Shown here: positions 18,423 through 27,750 of the stretch, in pieces | How the letters are laid out: every line of letters starts with the position of its first letter | How positions within the stretch are numbered: the stretch's first letter is position 1 | Source: Lactiplantibacillus brownii | GTDB taxonomy: Bacteria > Bacillota > Bacilli > Lactobacillales > Lactobacillaceae | Assembly (NCBI RefSeq): GCF_031085375.1 | Contig: NZ_JAVCWF010000001.1 | Location: forward strand, 744,001 to 808,000 | Direction: 5' to 3' | DNA length: 64,000 nt | The notes under the pieces: model-generated | Seen by the model: the letters and a program-made list of their open reading frames with translations, nothing else | Databases searched by the model: none | Told to the model about the DNA's origin: nothing | Position numbers and translations under genes: made by a program

Positions 18423-18748
18423 GTTAGAAAATTTAAATTGAGTTTGCCATGTTCCGGTTCAACTGGAGCAACAAGTCACAGGCAAGCGTAATTTAGTAAG
18501 GTTAGTCGTTTAACCAAGTAACATAAGTGTCGGAATCAGACGCGTTGATGAGGAGTGCCTACAATTAAGTTATGGCAAAGAATTTAACCGTTTTTAGTGT
18601 TTGGTTGACGTTGAGCTGTCGAAAGTCGTTGTCACTTTAGCTTGGGTTGGCATTTTCCTGAGAAATATGCGACATGTTTATTAATATGAACAAAAAAATC
18701 ATTATTTAGTCAAAAGGGTGCTAGTTGATTGATAGACTTACATTCTTG
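18423..18748. other. Gene-free stretch upstream of the glmS control region
   Basis: About 325 bp in which I see no credible gene, hairpin or promoter. It may be decayed DNA at the edge of the cassette. Confidence 0.4.
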
Positions 18749-18849
18749 ATTGGTATAGTTGTTAATTAACGTGTATACCAATATAAAATATTGTTGACTT
18801 TTTGTGATTGTAACGTTAAAGTAATACTGTTTCTAGGAAATATACCAAT
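18749..18849 (+). promoter_or_regulatory. glmS promoter region with repeated TATACCAAT
   Basis: TTGACT (18794-18799) and TAAAGT (18817-18822), 17 bp apart, form a plausible promoter. Flanking it are ATTGGTATA at 18749-18757 (inverted), TATACCAAT at 18774-18782 and TATACCAAT at 18841-18849. The first two form a 9-bp inverted repeat just upstream of -35 and the third lies in the leader, an arrangement expected for a protein operator. Confidence 0.5.
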
Positions 18850-18881
18850 CAGAGGTGAAAAGCAACTAATTCTTAATTGGT

Positions 18882-19045
18882 TAAAGCGGAATAGCGCCAG
18901 GGCTTTAGATTCTAAAGTTGACGAGGATGACATTTATCGACAATCGACGGGTGATGTCAGGGACTGCACTCTACAGGTCAATTACAAAAACTAGTTGTGA
19001 GACTAGTGACAGATAGGTTGACCAAGCAGCTAGAAACAATTCAAA
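18882..19045 (+). ncRNA. glmS ribozyme (glucosamine-6-phosphate-activated)
   Basis: The leader contains the conserved glmS core: TAGCGCCAGGGCTT at 18892, AGTTGACGAGGATGACATTTATCGA, broken only by expected variation, then CGACGGGTGATGTC. In this class glucosamine-6-phosphate acts as coenzyme for self-cleavage just 5' of the G of GCGCC, here between 18893 and 18894, which exposes the mRNA to degradation and lowers GlmS synthesis. The 3' boundary is estimated from the usual length. It lies immediately upstream of glmS, exactly as expected. Confidence 0.93.
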
Positions 19046-19065
19046 CAGTAAAGGAAGATAAATTT

Positions 19066-20889
19066 ATGTGTGGAATTGTTGGAGTTACCGGTAAAGATAA
19101 TGCCGTATCGATTTTGTTAAATGGTTTACAGAGATTGGAATACCGTGGGTACGATTCAGCGGGTATTTATGTTAATGATCAGAATGGTAAAGACTATTTG
19201 GTCAAAGAAAAAGGTCGGATCGACGACTTGCGTAAAGAAGTTGCCGCAACCCCTAATGTGCATGGAACCACTGGGATTGGGCATACGCGTTGGGCGACTC
19301 ATGGTGAACCAAGTGTGGCCAATGCGCATCCACAAGTTTCCGAAGATGGCCGTTTCTATTTGGTTCATAACGGTGTGATTGAAAACTTCCAAGACTTAAA
19401 ATCAAACTATTTGAGTGATGTCACTTTCACGTCACAAACAGATACCGAAGTCATTGTTCAATTGGTTGACCGGTTTGTGACAAAGGAAGGTATGGCAACT
19501 TTGGCTGCTTTCCGGAAAACGTTGAGTTTACTGGGCCATTCATCCTATGGTTTCTTGTTGATGGATAAAGAAGATCCAGATACGTTGTATGTCGCTAAAA
19601 ATAAGAGTCCTTTACTTATTGGTGTCGGCGATGGTTTTAACGTGGTCTGCTCAGACAGTTTAGCAATGCTCGACCAAACAAAAGATTTCTTGGAATTACA
19701 TGATGGTGAAATCGTGGTTGTTAAACCAGATGAAATCAAGATTACTGACCAAGCTGGCGACGCTGTTCACCGCGAGACCTTCCACGTGGACATTGATGCA
19801 ACGCAAGCTGACAAGGGGACTTATCCTTTCTATATGTTAAAAGAAATCGATGAACAACCTAACGTGATGCGGAAGTTGTCACAAGTTTATTTGAATGATG
19901 ATGGCGCGCCAGTGATCAACGCGGATTTACTTGCAGCAATTAAAGAAGCTGACCGGTTATACATTGTGGCTGCCGGGACGAGTTATCACGCTGGTTTAGT
20001 TGGGGCTAAGTTGTTTGAATCCTTAGCCGGTGTGCCAACCGAAGTGCATGTTTCATCCGAGTTTGCTTATAACCAACCATTGTTGTCGAAGAAACCATTC
20101 TTCATCTTCTTGACACAATCTGGTGAAACGGCCGACAGTCGTGAAGTCTTGTTGAATGTGAATGAACAAAAATTCCCAAGCTTGACGATTACCAACGTGC
20201 CAAACTCCACGTTATCGCGTGAAGCAACCTATACGTTATTGTTACATGCTGGTCCTGAAATTGCCGTGGCTTCAACCAAAGCTTATACAGCTCAAATTGC
20301 CTTACAAGCTATTTTGGCTAAAGCGTTAGGCGAAGCCGACAATCAAACACCTGCCAAGAACTTTGATGTGAAGCAACAATTGGCTTTAGTGGCTAATGGG
20401 ATGCAAGCTTTGGTCGATGAAAAGTCGACTTTTGAAAAATTAGCTCAGAGTGCTTTGTTGCACACCCCCAATGCCTTTTGCATTGGTCGGGGCTTAGACT
20501 ACGCGGTTTCATTGGAAACAGCCTTGAAGTTGAAAGAAATTTCATATGTGCAAGCAGAAGGATTTGCTTCCGGCGAATTAAAGCATGGGACGATTGCGTT
20601 GATCGAAAAGGATACGCCAGTTATTGGGATTATCACCCAACAAAAGACGGCCAGCTTAACACGTTCCAACTTACAAGAAGTCGCTGCGCGGGGCGCTAAA
20701 ACGATTACGATCGTGACGGATGCCTTAGCTAAGCCAGAAGATACCATTGTCTTGCCAACGGTTGACGAACGTATGACGGCCTTACTCAGCGTGGTACCTG
20801 GTCAATTATTGGCTTACTACACCAGTTTGAATAAGGGCTTAGATGTTGATAAGCCTCGGAACTTGGCCAAGAGTGTAACGGTTGAATAA
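19066..20889 (+). CDS. glmS: Glutamine-fructose-6-phosphate aminotransferase
   Basis: A 607-residue enzyme making glucosamine-6-phosphate from fructose-6-phosphate and glutamine. The mature N-terminus is MCGIVG with the catalytic Cys2, followed by the glutaminase segments LEYRGYDSAG and GHTRWATHGEPS. Two SIS domains follow, with AAGTSYHAG and LTQSGETADSREVL in the first and GRGLDYAVSLETALKLKE in the second, and the protein ends in the standard KSVTVE. An upstream in-frame extension runs through the ribozyme and is rejected. AAGGAAG is the ribosome site. The end product represses it through the leader ribozyme. Confidence 0.98.
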   Translation: MCGIVGVTGKDNAVSILLNGLQRLEYRGYDSAGIYVNDQNGKDYLVKEKGRIDDLRKEVAATPNVHGTTGIGHTRWATHGEPSVANAHPQVSEDGRFYLVHNGVIENFQDLKSNYLSDVTFTSQTDTEVIVQLVDRFVTKEGMATLAAFRKTLSLLGHSSYGFLLMDKEDPDTLYVAKNKSPLLIGVGDGFNVVCSDSLAMLDQTKDFLELHDGEIVVVKPDEIKITDQAGDAVHRETFHVDIDATQADKGTYPFYMLKEIDEQPNVMRKLSQVYLNDDGAPVINADLLAAIKEADRLYIVAAGTSYHAGLVGAKLFESLAGVPTEVHVSSEFAYNQPLLSKKPFFIFLTQSGETADSREVLLNVNEQKFPSLTITNVPNSTLSREATYTLLLHAGPEIAVASTKAYTAQIALQAILAKALGEADNQTPAKNFDVKQQLALVANGMQALVDEKSTFEKLAQSALLHTPNAFCIGRGLDYAVSLETALKLKEISYVQAEGFASGELKHGTIALIEKDTPVIGIITQQKTASLTRSNLQEVAARGAKTITIVTDALAKPEDTIVLPTVDERMTALLSVVPGQLLAYYTSLNKGLDVDKPRNLAKSVTVE

Positions 20890-20940
20890 TTATTAAATGA
20901 AAACAATTCTGTAGCTTGTGGGAAGCTGCGACTAAGTGTC

Positions 20941-20970
20941 AGCGCATTAAGTTGTGTTGGCGCTTTTTTA
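20941..20970 (+). terminator. Probable terminator after glmS
   Basis: A short GC-rich stem, AGCGC with GCGCT, with a T6 run on its 3' side. The stem is short, so efficiency is uncertain. Confidence 0.5.
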
Positions 20971-21014
20971 GTGCGTATAATGAATCAAGATAAAAAGATT
21001 AGGAAGTGGACTAA

Positions 21015-21824
21015 GTGTCAATTAAATTAATTGCGACCGACTTGAATGGGACGCTCTTACATGGTGATCAAACGTACAATCAAGCGTGGTTACAACAAAC
21101 GCTGACGGCGCTAAAAGCCCGCGGAATTCGCTTGGTCTTGTCTTCTGGCAATCAATACGCGCATTTAAAACAATTGTTTGCTGGCATCACGGCTGACAAC
21201 TTAGTGATGGTCGCGGAAAATGGGGCTTCGATTTATGTCAATGATGAACAGCTCTATGATGGCAGTTTATCCGCAACGGAGCTTGAGCAGTTCGTTACGG
21301 TCGACCGACAGCAAGCGCCGTTGAAATCAGCCTATCTGATTATGGTGGGTGAACACGGCTCGTACACCGAGGCTGGTGCGCCAGCAGCTTTGATTGCGGC
21401 TGCCGAAAAATTCTATGATAATTTGCAACAAGTGGCCGATTTTTGTGTCGTTAAAGACAAAATCAAAAAAATCAGTGTCGCCACTAATCCGGACCACGCC
21501 GCACAAAAGGTGGCGGCTTTAAACGCGCATTTTGCTGGTCGACTGTTGGCGCATGATAGTGGTTATGGCGTGATTGACCTAGTGACTGCGGGTGTCGGCA
21601 AGCTACCGGCAGTTCAGTGGTTAATGGCGCGTTGGCACTTATCTGCCGATCAACTCTTGGCATTTGGTGATGGTGATAATGATAAGCCATTATTGCAGTT
21701 TGCTGGGCAAGGCGTTGCAATGAAAAATGCGGCTGCCAGTGTGCGTCAGGTGGCGACAAGTGTCACTGAACTCGATAATGAACATGATGGCGTGTTAGCG
21801 ACGATTGAGAAGTTAGTACTGTAA
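21015..21824 (+). CDS. HAD-IIB (Cof-type) protein with altered motif I
   Basis: A 269-residue HAD-superfamily protein starting at GTG behind AGGAAGTGG. The fold landmarks are present: SSGNQ (motif II), a lysine in the KDKIKKISV region, and GDGDNDKPLL (motif IV) near residue 216. Motif I reads TDLNGT, so the second Asp of the usual DxD is Asn. That Asp normally acts as the general acid/base, so activity may be lowered, changed or lost. The rest of the protein looks conserved rather than decayed. Substrate unknown. Confidence 0.87.
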   Translation: MSIKLIATDLNGTLLHGDQTYNQAWLQQTLTALKARGIRLVLSSGNQYAHLKQLFAGITADNLVMVAENGASIYVNDEQLYDGSLSATELEQFVTVDRQQAPLKSAYLIMVGEHGSYTEAGAPAALIAAAEKFYDNLQQVADFCVVKDKIKKISVATNPDHAAQKVAALNAHFAGRLLAHDSGYGVIDLVTAGVGKLPAVQWLMARWHLSADQLLAFGDGDNDKPLLQFAGQGVAMKNAAASVRQVATSVTELDNEHDGVLATIEKLVL

Positions 21825-21867
21825 GATCGTGTTCCTGGCCCTAAATGCGTACTGATCACGATAAATT

Positions 21868-21920
21868 AAAAGACGCTTGACCATCTTCCCAAATTCGAAG
21901 GATGGTCAAGCGTCTTTTTT
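21868..21920. terminator. Bidirectional terminator between HAD gene and galM
   Basis: A long perfect stem (AAAAGACGCTTGACCATC, 21868-21885, with its complement from 21901) and a T-run on the plus strand separate convergent genes. Confidence 0.88.
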
Positions 21921-21940
21921 TAGGCAGTCAAAGGATGGTT

Positions 21941-22960
21941 CTAAACATCGTAAATATTGGAAAATTGATAGGCTGTTTGGTAAGTGACGGGGATATTTGG
22001 TTCAATAATGATGTTACCAAATTCTTTGTGGTGAATGGCATCAGGTAATAGCTGTGGCTGTAAGGACAGCCCAAGCTGTGAACGCATTGGTTTGCCACCG
22101 TTGAGGCGATAGCGGTCGTCACGGTAGTTGGTTGCACTGGAGACGACGATTGCTTTGGCATTGGTACGGAGGGTGACCTTACGACCACTGACGCGATCCA
22201 GCAATTCTACTTGTGGGTAAGGCGTCTCGTTTAATACAAAGCCGTGATGCAGTCCACCTTTGATGGTTGCAATCTGTGGGCCAATTTCGGTTCGGTCACG
22301 AAAGTCAAACGGTGTTCCGGTTACCCAGGGCAATTTACCGGTCGGAATGCCGTGTTTATTTAGCGCACAGTATTCATCGGCATTGATTTTTAAAATCTGG
22401 TGATCAATTAAGCGGTCAGCGTTGCCACTGAGATTGAAATAGGCATGGTTGGTCGGATTGAAGAGGGTCGCCTTATCGCTTTTACCGGTATAACTAATGG
22501 TAAATTTACCATTGTTATCTAAGATGAAATCAGCGGTGATCGTCATCGTACCTGGGAAACCGTTTTCACCATCGAGCGTAATATATTGCATGACTAAACC
22601 AACTTGGTCAGAGGTATGTAATTTACGTTCGAGAAACCAAGGCTCAAAAGCAATCTGTGGCATGTTACCACCGTTTAAATTATGTTCGCCAAAATTTTGA
22701 GTCAAGTCGTAACCACGCCACCGAGCATTTTTCAACACGCCAGCGACTCGTGCAATTGTTGCGCCAAAAAACGATTGATACGTAATATAATCCTCGCCAT
22801 TGTCAAAACCTAAAATAACATTAGCGAACTCACCGTCTTTATCATGAGTTTTAATCGCGGTGACGGTTGCCCCCCAGTCCATGATCGTGACGCTCATGTG
22901 ATGATTGTTCACTAATGTATAATAATTTATCCCGTTGGCTTGATGCTCAATGATCTTCAT
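21941..22960 (-). CDS. galM: Aldose 1-epimerase (mutarotase)
   Basis: A 339-residue enzyme interconverting alpha and beta anomers of hexoses at the head of the Leloir pathway. The catalytic His lies in NPTNHAYFNLSG near residue 171, and the catalytic Glu in the IIIEPN segment near residue 319. ATG 22960 is preceded by GGAGAG; the longer in-frame version starting upstream lacks a ribosome site. It stands alone rather than in a galactose operon. Confidence 0.93.
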   Translation of the reverse strand: MKIIEHQANGINYYTLVNNHHMSVTIMDWGATVTAIKTHDKDGEFANVILGFDNGEDYITYQSFFGATIARVAGVLKNARWRGYDLTQNFGEHNLNGGNMPQIAFEPWFLERKLHTSDQVGLVMQYITLDGENGFPGTMTITADFILDNNGKFTISYTGKSDKATLFNPTNHAYFNLSGNADRLIDHQILKINADEYCALNKHGIPTGKLPWVTGTPFDFRDRTEIGPQIATIKGGLHHGFVLNETPYPQVELLDRVSGRKVTLRTNAKAIVVSSATNYRDDRYRLNGGKPMRSQLGLSLQPQLLPDAIHHKEFGNIIIEPNIPVTYQTAYQFSNIYDV

Positions 22961-23306
22961 AGATTCCACTCTCCAATGCATGCCTGACATTTATTCTGTT
23001 ACCATTAGTATATTTCATTATTCCTTGGAATGCGAACGATTGCCTAGCTGAGTCAGAACTAATTTGTGGCTATTCTCACAAATTAATCAAATCAAGCGGT
23101 TGAAGCTGAATATTGCACAGAGTTGTGTGTAGTGATGCGAGGATAATGGTCATTTGGAGGCAATGAAAAAAATTTAATGACATCAAGTTAAAATACATAA
23201 CCCATTCAAAAATGAAAGTGTTAAACTAAAATCGTAAGTTAACACGATCAACAATTACTAGACTTATGTAAACTAAATTAGTCTAGAATTTTTGGAGGGG
23301 AATCAT
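22961..23306. other. Divergent intergenic region before the adhesin gene
   Basis: Contains two small hairpins: TAATTTGTG/CACAAATTA near 23060-23087, and CTAGAC/GTCTAG at about 23260-23285 just before the ribosome site. No confident promoter was found in this AT-rich stretch. Confidence 0.4.
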
Positions 23307-26300
23307 ATGCTAAAAGGACGTTTTTTACGGGGAATTATGGCGCTTGTACTGTTGGTTGGACAGTGTAGCAATTTGACAGCGCTATCAGCACAAGCTGATG
23401 AATTGCCGAATCAAACAACTGCCTCAAAACAACAGGCAGCAAGGGCACCATCAGTGGCATCCCAAGCATCGTCTCAGGCCACGCAATCATCGACGACGCA
23501 ACCAAAAGCACCAGAATGGTTAACGCTGACTTTTATGACGGGATCGACGGCATGGAAACAAACACGTGTCGCACCAGGGACTAGTGTGAACATGCCCGCT
23601 AATCCGCCAGCAGGAGCTGGTCAGGTAGCCTTTGAAGGCTGGTTCACCGCACCTACCGGGGGTAAACAATATTACTTTCCGCGAAAGGTCACGAAATCAC
23701 AGACCTTATATGCTCATTTTAGCGACAAATACTTAATTAATTTTAAGGATGCCGATGGAAAGGTCATTGACTCTAAAACGGTTGCACCGGGGGAGCTAAT
23801 TCCTAAGACCACGACAGCGGTGACGCCGCCAACTGGCGAGCATTTTGATTACTGGATGGTCGAAGGGGACACTAGTCAAAAAGCGTTTGATTTTAAGTCG
23901 ACCAAAGCCAAGCAGAATCTCGTATTGGTGCCTAAATTTTCAGCACAACGGACGATTATTTTCTTTTCGGAAGGGTCACAAGTTGATCCTGAATACGTGA
24001 AAGAAAATGGCCGCGTGACGCAGCCTGCCGCACCCAAACGTGATGGCTATCAATTTGTGCGTTGGTCGACACAACGAGACGGGGCAACGGCCTATGATTT
24101 TGCAACACCAGTCAAGTCGAATGTGACGTTGTACGCGGTGTGGGCGCCGATTCAAGTGAAGTATACTATTGCGTATTGGTTGGAAAAGCCCAATATCAGT
24201 GGTGATGCCGGGACGACTAAGAGCAATTACCGCTATGCTTGGTCGACCACTGCGACGACGGATGCTGGAAATAACGTCACGATTGATCAAACTAAAGCGG
24301 ACCAATTAAAAAATGGTGATACCGCCGGAGTGGCTGCACTCAGGTATGGTGAATATGGGTTTAGCGAAAGTAAAAAGGTTAGCGGCAATGGTCAAACCGT
24401 GATTAATGTCTATTACAAACGAATCGTTTATAAAATTGACTTTAACCTAAATAGCAACACTCATACGACTTCCATGAGTGCTAATGGGCAGACCTATTAC
24501 GGGGATGGGGAACAGTATCAACTGGCTGCAAAATATGGACAAGATATTGGTCAGTATTGGCCGACAAATTATTTTAGTGCAACTAGCGTGTTTGATACAT
24601 GGGCTGGTGCACCAATTCTTTTAGTTACTAAACAGCTGGTCATGAATGCAAGTATGCTACCTGTAGGTGATCCATTAAGGTACACATTAACTGCAAATTG
24701 GTCAACTAATCAAACTAGAATTCCTGCTATTTATATGTTTGAGAGCTTGGATGGTACTGGCACAGAATATAATGACAGATATTATCAGGAGGATGAACGC
24801 TATCGTGATTTAGTGACGAACATGACCTTGTTGGCTAAAGATATTCCAGGTTTTGATGATGTCCATGCTACAGTCGTGCGTACTCCCGAAGCTTACACGC
24901 TTTATTATCCGCGCAAGCAGTATACGCTGGCTTATAATCCAGTGGGTGGGCAACTTGGAAAAGATACCAACGATAGTATCATGCCGTATCAGAAAAAGAT
25001 TACACAGCCAGCGGACCCAACTCGTACTGGGTATACTTTTGCAGGGTGGTATCAGGATGCAAATTATCGTGAAAAGGTTGATTTTACTCATTTAACCATG
25101 CCGGACAGTAATTTAACTTTGTATGCTAAGTGGGAATCCATCAGTCACAAAGTGAATTATTTTGATGATTTAAATGGGACGTGGCTGTTTCAACAAGGCT
25201 ACGGTACCGATGAGTATGTTAATTTTCCAGCAGAATACGTTAAGGGAGACACATTCACTAATGGCAAAGGAGTCTTCAACGGGTGGTTCTGGCAGATTGG
25301 TGAATCCGATGTTGAATTTGCCGATACGATTCCGATGACTCGTGATATTGATTTGTTTGCTAAATGGTTGACCAGTGGCTATCGCGTGAGCTACTTGGCC
25401 GGTAATGGTACTGGGACGGTACCACAAGATCCTGACAGCTATGACCTCACTAAACAAGCAGTCGTTAAGGCTGGTCCTGACTTAGTAGCGCCAGCAGCCA
25501 AAACATTTATTGGCTGGACGTCGAATCGTGATACGAGTGTCCATTATGCCACGGATAAAATGGCGGTACATGGCGATACGAAATTAACCGCGGTCTATGC
25601 GAATAAAGCCGACCTGATTGCTCTGACTTATCATGCGGGCGACTACGATGGTCATCCGGCAGCGGTTTCACAAGTTGTTTTAGGGCAATCAAACGTGGAC
25701 TTAAAAGGGGCTATTTTTAATCGCAAAGGTAAGACACTCGTTGGCTGGAGCAAGACGCCCAATGGTGCAAAGGACTATGATCTTGAACAAGCCGGGGTGG
25801 CTTTAGGCCAAACGGATACAGATTTATATGCGGTTTGGCAAGCCCAATCAGTCAATGTCACTTTTGTGCCTGGCGATAATGGGACACTTGACTACGGTGG
25901 TCAAGGGGCCACCGTCAGCACGGATTATGGCAATCAATGGCAAGATCGAACGTTTGCGATTCCGACAGTCGTCCCCGATGCTGGCTATAAATTTGCCGGT
26001 TGGAGTCCAGCTTTGCCGGCCGAGACGGACCGTTTAACTAGTGATCAATTTTATACGGCTCAATTTGTTAAAAAGGTCGCGGGTTCGGTAACCGTACGCT
26101 ATTTGAATGAACAAGGTAAACAGATCGCTGCGGACAAATTGATTTCCGGAATAGAAGGCGATCATTATGATGTCAGCGGCAGCGACTATGCGATTCAAAA
26201 GTTGGGTGACTATGACTTAATTGCGACGCCAGAAAATGCACAAGGTACGTATAATGAGTCGAATACACTGGTCATTTACCGTTATCGTAAACGGCTTCCG

Positions 26301-27251
26301 GTCGCTAATAGTACGGTAACCGTAAAATATTTGGATGAACATGGTCAGACTTTGAAAGACGACTTAGTTGTGACGGCTAAACCGGGTACAAGCTACGATC
26401 TGCGAACTTCTGAAGTTGCCATCAAAGGTTATCATCACGTTAAAACGACCGGTAACTTGCAAGGAACTGTTACGAGTGCGCCAATCATCATTACGCACCA
26501 ATACGCCAAGGATGCAGCGGCACAAAGCCAAATTAAAGTGACTTACGAAGATGAACAAGGGCAAAGCTTGCATGCGCCACTAACACTCACGAAACCAGTG
26601 GGAGCGACTTATGATGTTCGAGACTCGCAACGTCAGTTTGCTGGCTATCATTACGTTAAAACGATTGGTGCTTTACAAGGAATTGTGGCTAGTCAGCCAA
26701 TGACAATCAGACATCAATATGCGAAGACGATTTTGCCAGCAGCAGTAGGCCAGGTTAGTGTTCGCTATATTGATCAAGCGACTGGTCAAACGCTACATGC
26801 GCCTTCAATCTTACAAGGAACCGTTGGCGATGATTATCAGGTCGCGCCAATAGCCATTGCCGGTTACCAATTTACAGGGGTGACTGGGAACTTAACCGGG
26901 CAGTATTCGGTGAAACCACAAGTGGTGACCTTGTCTTACGCTAAAGTTGTGGTAGACAAAGCCATTCAGCAACCGCAACCAGAAGCGCCGAAAACTGAGT
27001 CACAATCAGTTGCTAAAAATAATCAATCACCATCAACAACCGCGCCGGTAGCCATGGCAGATGAAGTTGTCGCGTCACGAGCACCAGTCAACCGTATCTT
27101 TAATGAGCAGACCCCTACGCCTAAGACTAAGCTGCCTCAGACGCAGGAACATGAAGTTAAAACTCTGTGGATTGGGATTGGTTTCGTTGTGTTGGCGCTG
27201 GCTTCCATGAGTTATGGTTATGCTGAAAGTCGTCGTCGACAACGTCACTAG
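23307..27251 (+). CDS. LPXTG-anchored surface protein with InlB-type and MucBP repeats
   Basis: A 1314-residue cell-wall protein. The signal peptide spans about residues 1-32 (basic start, hydrophobic core, cleavage near SAQA). At least seven Listeria-Bacteroides (InlB B-type) repeats, recognised by GW...LYA.W cores, occur near residues 110, 250, 580, 658, 735, 812 and 898. Four MucBP-like repeats follow near 926, 1000, 1074 and 1148 (V-V-Y-D-E-G pattern). The sorting signal is LPQTQE near 1276, then a hydrophobic helix and RRRQRH. GGAGGGG precedes ATG 23307. It is expected to be linked by sortase A and to mediate adhesion, for example to mucus; the ligand is inferred from family only. Confidence 0.93.
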   Translation: MLKGRFLRGIMALVLLVGQCSNLTALSAQADELPNQTTASKQQAARAPSVASQASSQATQSSTTQPKAPEWLTLTFMTGSTAWKQTRVAPGTSVNMPANPPAGAGQVAFEGWFTAPTGGKQYYFPRKVTKSQTLYAHFSDKYLINFKDADGKVIDSKTVAPGELIPKTTTAVTPPTGEHFDYWMVEGDTSQKAFDFKSTKAKQNLVLVPKFSAQRTIIFFSEGSQVDPEYVKENGRVTQPAAPKRDGYQFVRWSTQRDGATAYDFATPVKSNVTLYAVWAPIQVKYTIAYWLEKPNISGDAGTTKSNYRYAWSTTATTDAGNNVTIDQTKADQLKNGDTAGVAALRYGEYGFSESKKVSGNGQTVINVYYKRIVYKIDFNLNSNTHTTSMSANGQTYYGDGEQYQLAAKYGQDIGQYWPTNYFSATSVFDTWAGAPILLVTKQLVMNASMLPVGDPLRYTLTANWSTNQTRIPAIYMFESLDGTGTEYNDRYYQEDERYRDLVTNMTLLAKDIPGFDDVHATVVRTPEAYTLYYPRKQYTLAYNPVGGQLGKDTNDSIMPYQKKITQPADPTRTGYTFAGWYQDANYREKVDFTHLTMPDSNLTLYAKWESISHKVNYFDDLNGTWLFQQGYGTDEYVNFPAEYVKGDTFTNGKGVFNGWFWQIGESDVEFADTIPMTRDIDLFAKWLTSGYRVSYLAGNGTGTVPQDPDSYDLTKQAVVKAGPDLVAPAAKTFIGWTSNRDTSVHYATDKMAVHGDTKLTAVYANKADLIALTYHAGDYDGHPAAVSQVVLGQSNVDLKGAIFNRKGKTLVGWSKTPNGAKDYDLEQAGVALGQTDTDLYAVWQAQSVNVTFVPGDNGTLDYGGQGATVSTDYGNQWQDRTFAIPTVVPDAGYKFAGWSPALPAETDRLTSDQFYTAQFVKKVAGSVTVRYLNEQGKQIAADKLISGIEGDHYDVSGSDYAIQKLGDYDLIATPENAQGTYNESNTLVIYRYRKRLPVANSTVTVKYLDEHGQTLKDDLVVTAKPGTSYDLRTSEVAIKGYHHVKTTGNLQGTVTSAPIIITHQYAKDAAAQSQIKVTYEDEQGQSLHAPLTLTKPVGATYDVRDSQRQFAGYHYVKTIGALQGIVASQPMTIRHQYAKTILPAAVGQVSVRYIDQATGQTLHAPSILQGTVGDDYQVAPIAIAGYQFTGVTGNLTGQYSVKPQVVTLSYAKVVVDKAIQQPQPEAPKTESQSVAKNNQSPSTTAPVAMADEVVASRAPVNRIFNEQTPTPKTKLPQTQEHEVKTLWIGIGFVVLALASMSYGYAESRRRQRH

Positions 27252-27276
27252 TGATTTTTTGAACGAGATCGTAATT

Positions 27277-27316
27277 AAAGCCAATGTGCTGCTGAAAAGT
27301 AGCCATTGGCTTTTGT
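27277..27316 (+). terminator. Terminator after the adhesin gene
   Basis: AAAGCCAATG (27277-27286) pairs with CATTGGCTTT (27304-27313), ending in TTTTG. Confidence 0.75.
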
Positions 27317-27501
27317 AAGTTATCGTTATTAATTGGATCATATAAAATAAATGTCTTATAAAAGTTGATGAAGTTTATTGTTAATGTTTGTCGGAGTAGC
27401 GATGCGGTGATGTTAATGTGAGACTATTCCTTGATTTATAAAGGCTTGAATCAATTTTATTATCATTTTTTGGTAATTTATTTATTTATTTCTGCTAACT
27501 G

Positions 27502-27530
27502 TTGACAACGCTTACAATATCGCTTATTCT
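27502..27530 (+). promoter_or_regulatory. Promoter of a possible small RNA
   Basis: Perfect TTGACA at 27502-27507, a 17-bp spacer, and TATTCT at 27525-27530. Confidence 0.6.
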
Positions 27531-27536
27531 TAGTTC

Positions 27537-27612
27537 GTAAGGTATTTAGTTACCTTCTAATCAATTCTCTTTCTCTCTTATGCCGACCACTATCTTTGGA
27601 TAGTGGTTTTTT
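27537..27612 (+). ncRNA. Candidate small RNA
   Basis: Between the promoter at 27502-27530 and a strong terminator (ACCACTATC-TTTG-GATAGTGGT then T6, 27586-27612) lies about 75 nt with no ORF. The predicted RNA has a 5' hairpin (AAGGTA/TACCTT) and a C/U-rich single-stranded stretch near 27563-27579 that is complementary to ribosome-binding-site-like GA-rich sequence, as in several Gram-positive regulatory RNAs. The adhesin gene upstream already has its own terminator and the gene downstream its own promoter, so this unit stands alone. Existence is inferred from signals only. Confidence 0.5.
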
Positions 27613-27697
27613 ATTTGTCTGACATAGTGACTAAGTGTACGAGCTATGGCATGGTCTCACAGATTAGACTTTCGCTAAGTTGACCAGTCAGCAACTT

Positions 27698-27726
27698 TTG
27701 ACACTGCTCGCAACCCTCGCTATACT
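27698..27726 (+). promoter_or_regulatory. Promoter of the 102-residue protein gene
   Basis: TTGACA at 27698-27703, 17-bp spacer, TATACT at 27721-27726: a near-consensus sigma-A promoter. Confidence 0.8.
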
Positions 27727-27750
27727 AAAAAATGAAGTGAGGGATTCGTT

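Noticed and set aside
18791..18994. A 67-residue frame upstream of glmS
   Set aside because: It overlaps the glmS ribozyme core and reads through structured RNA.
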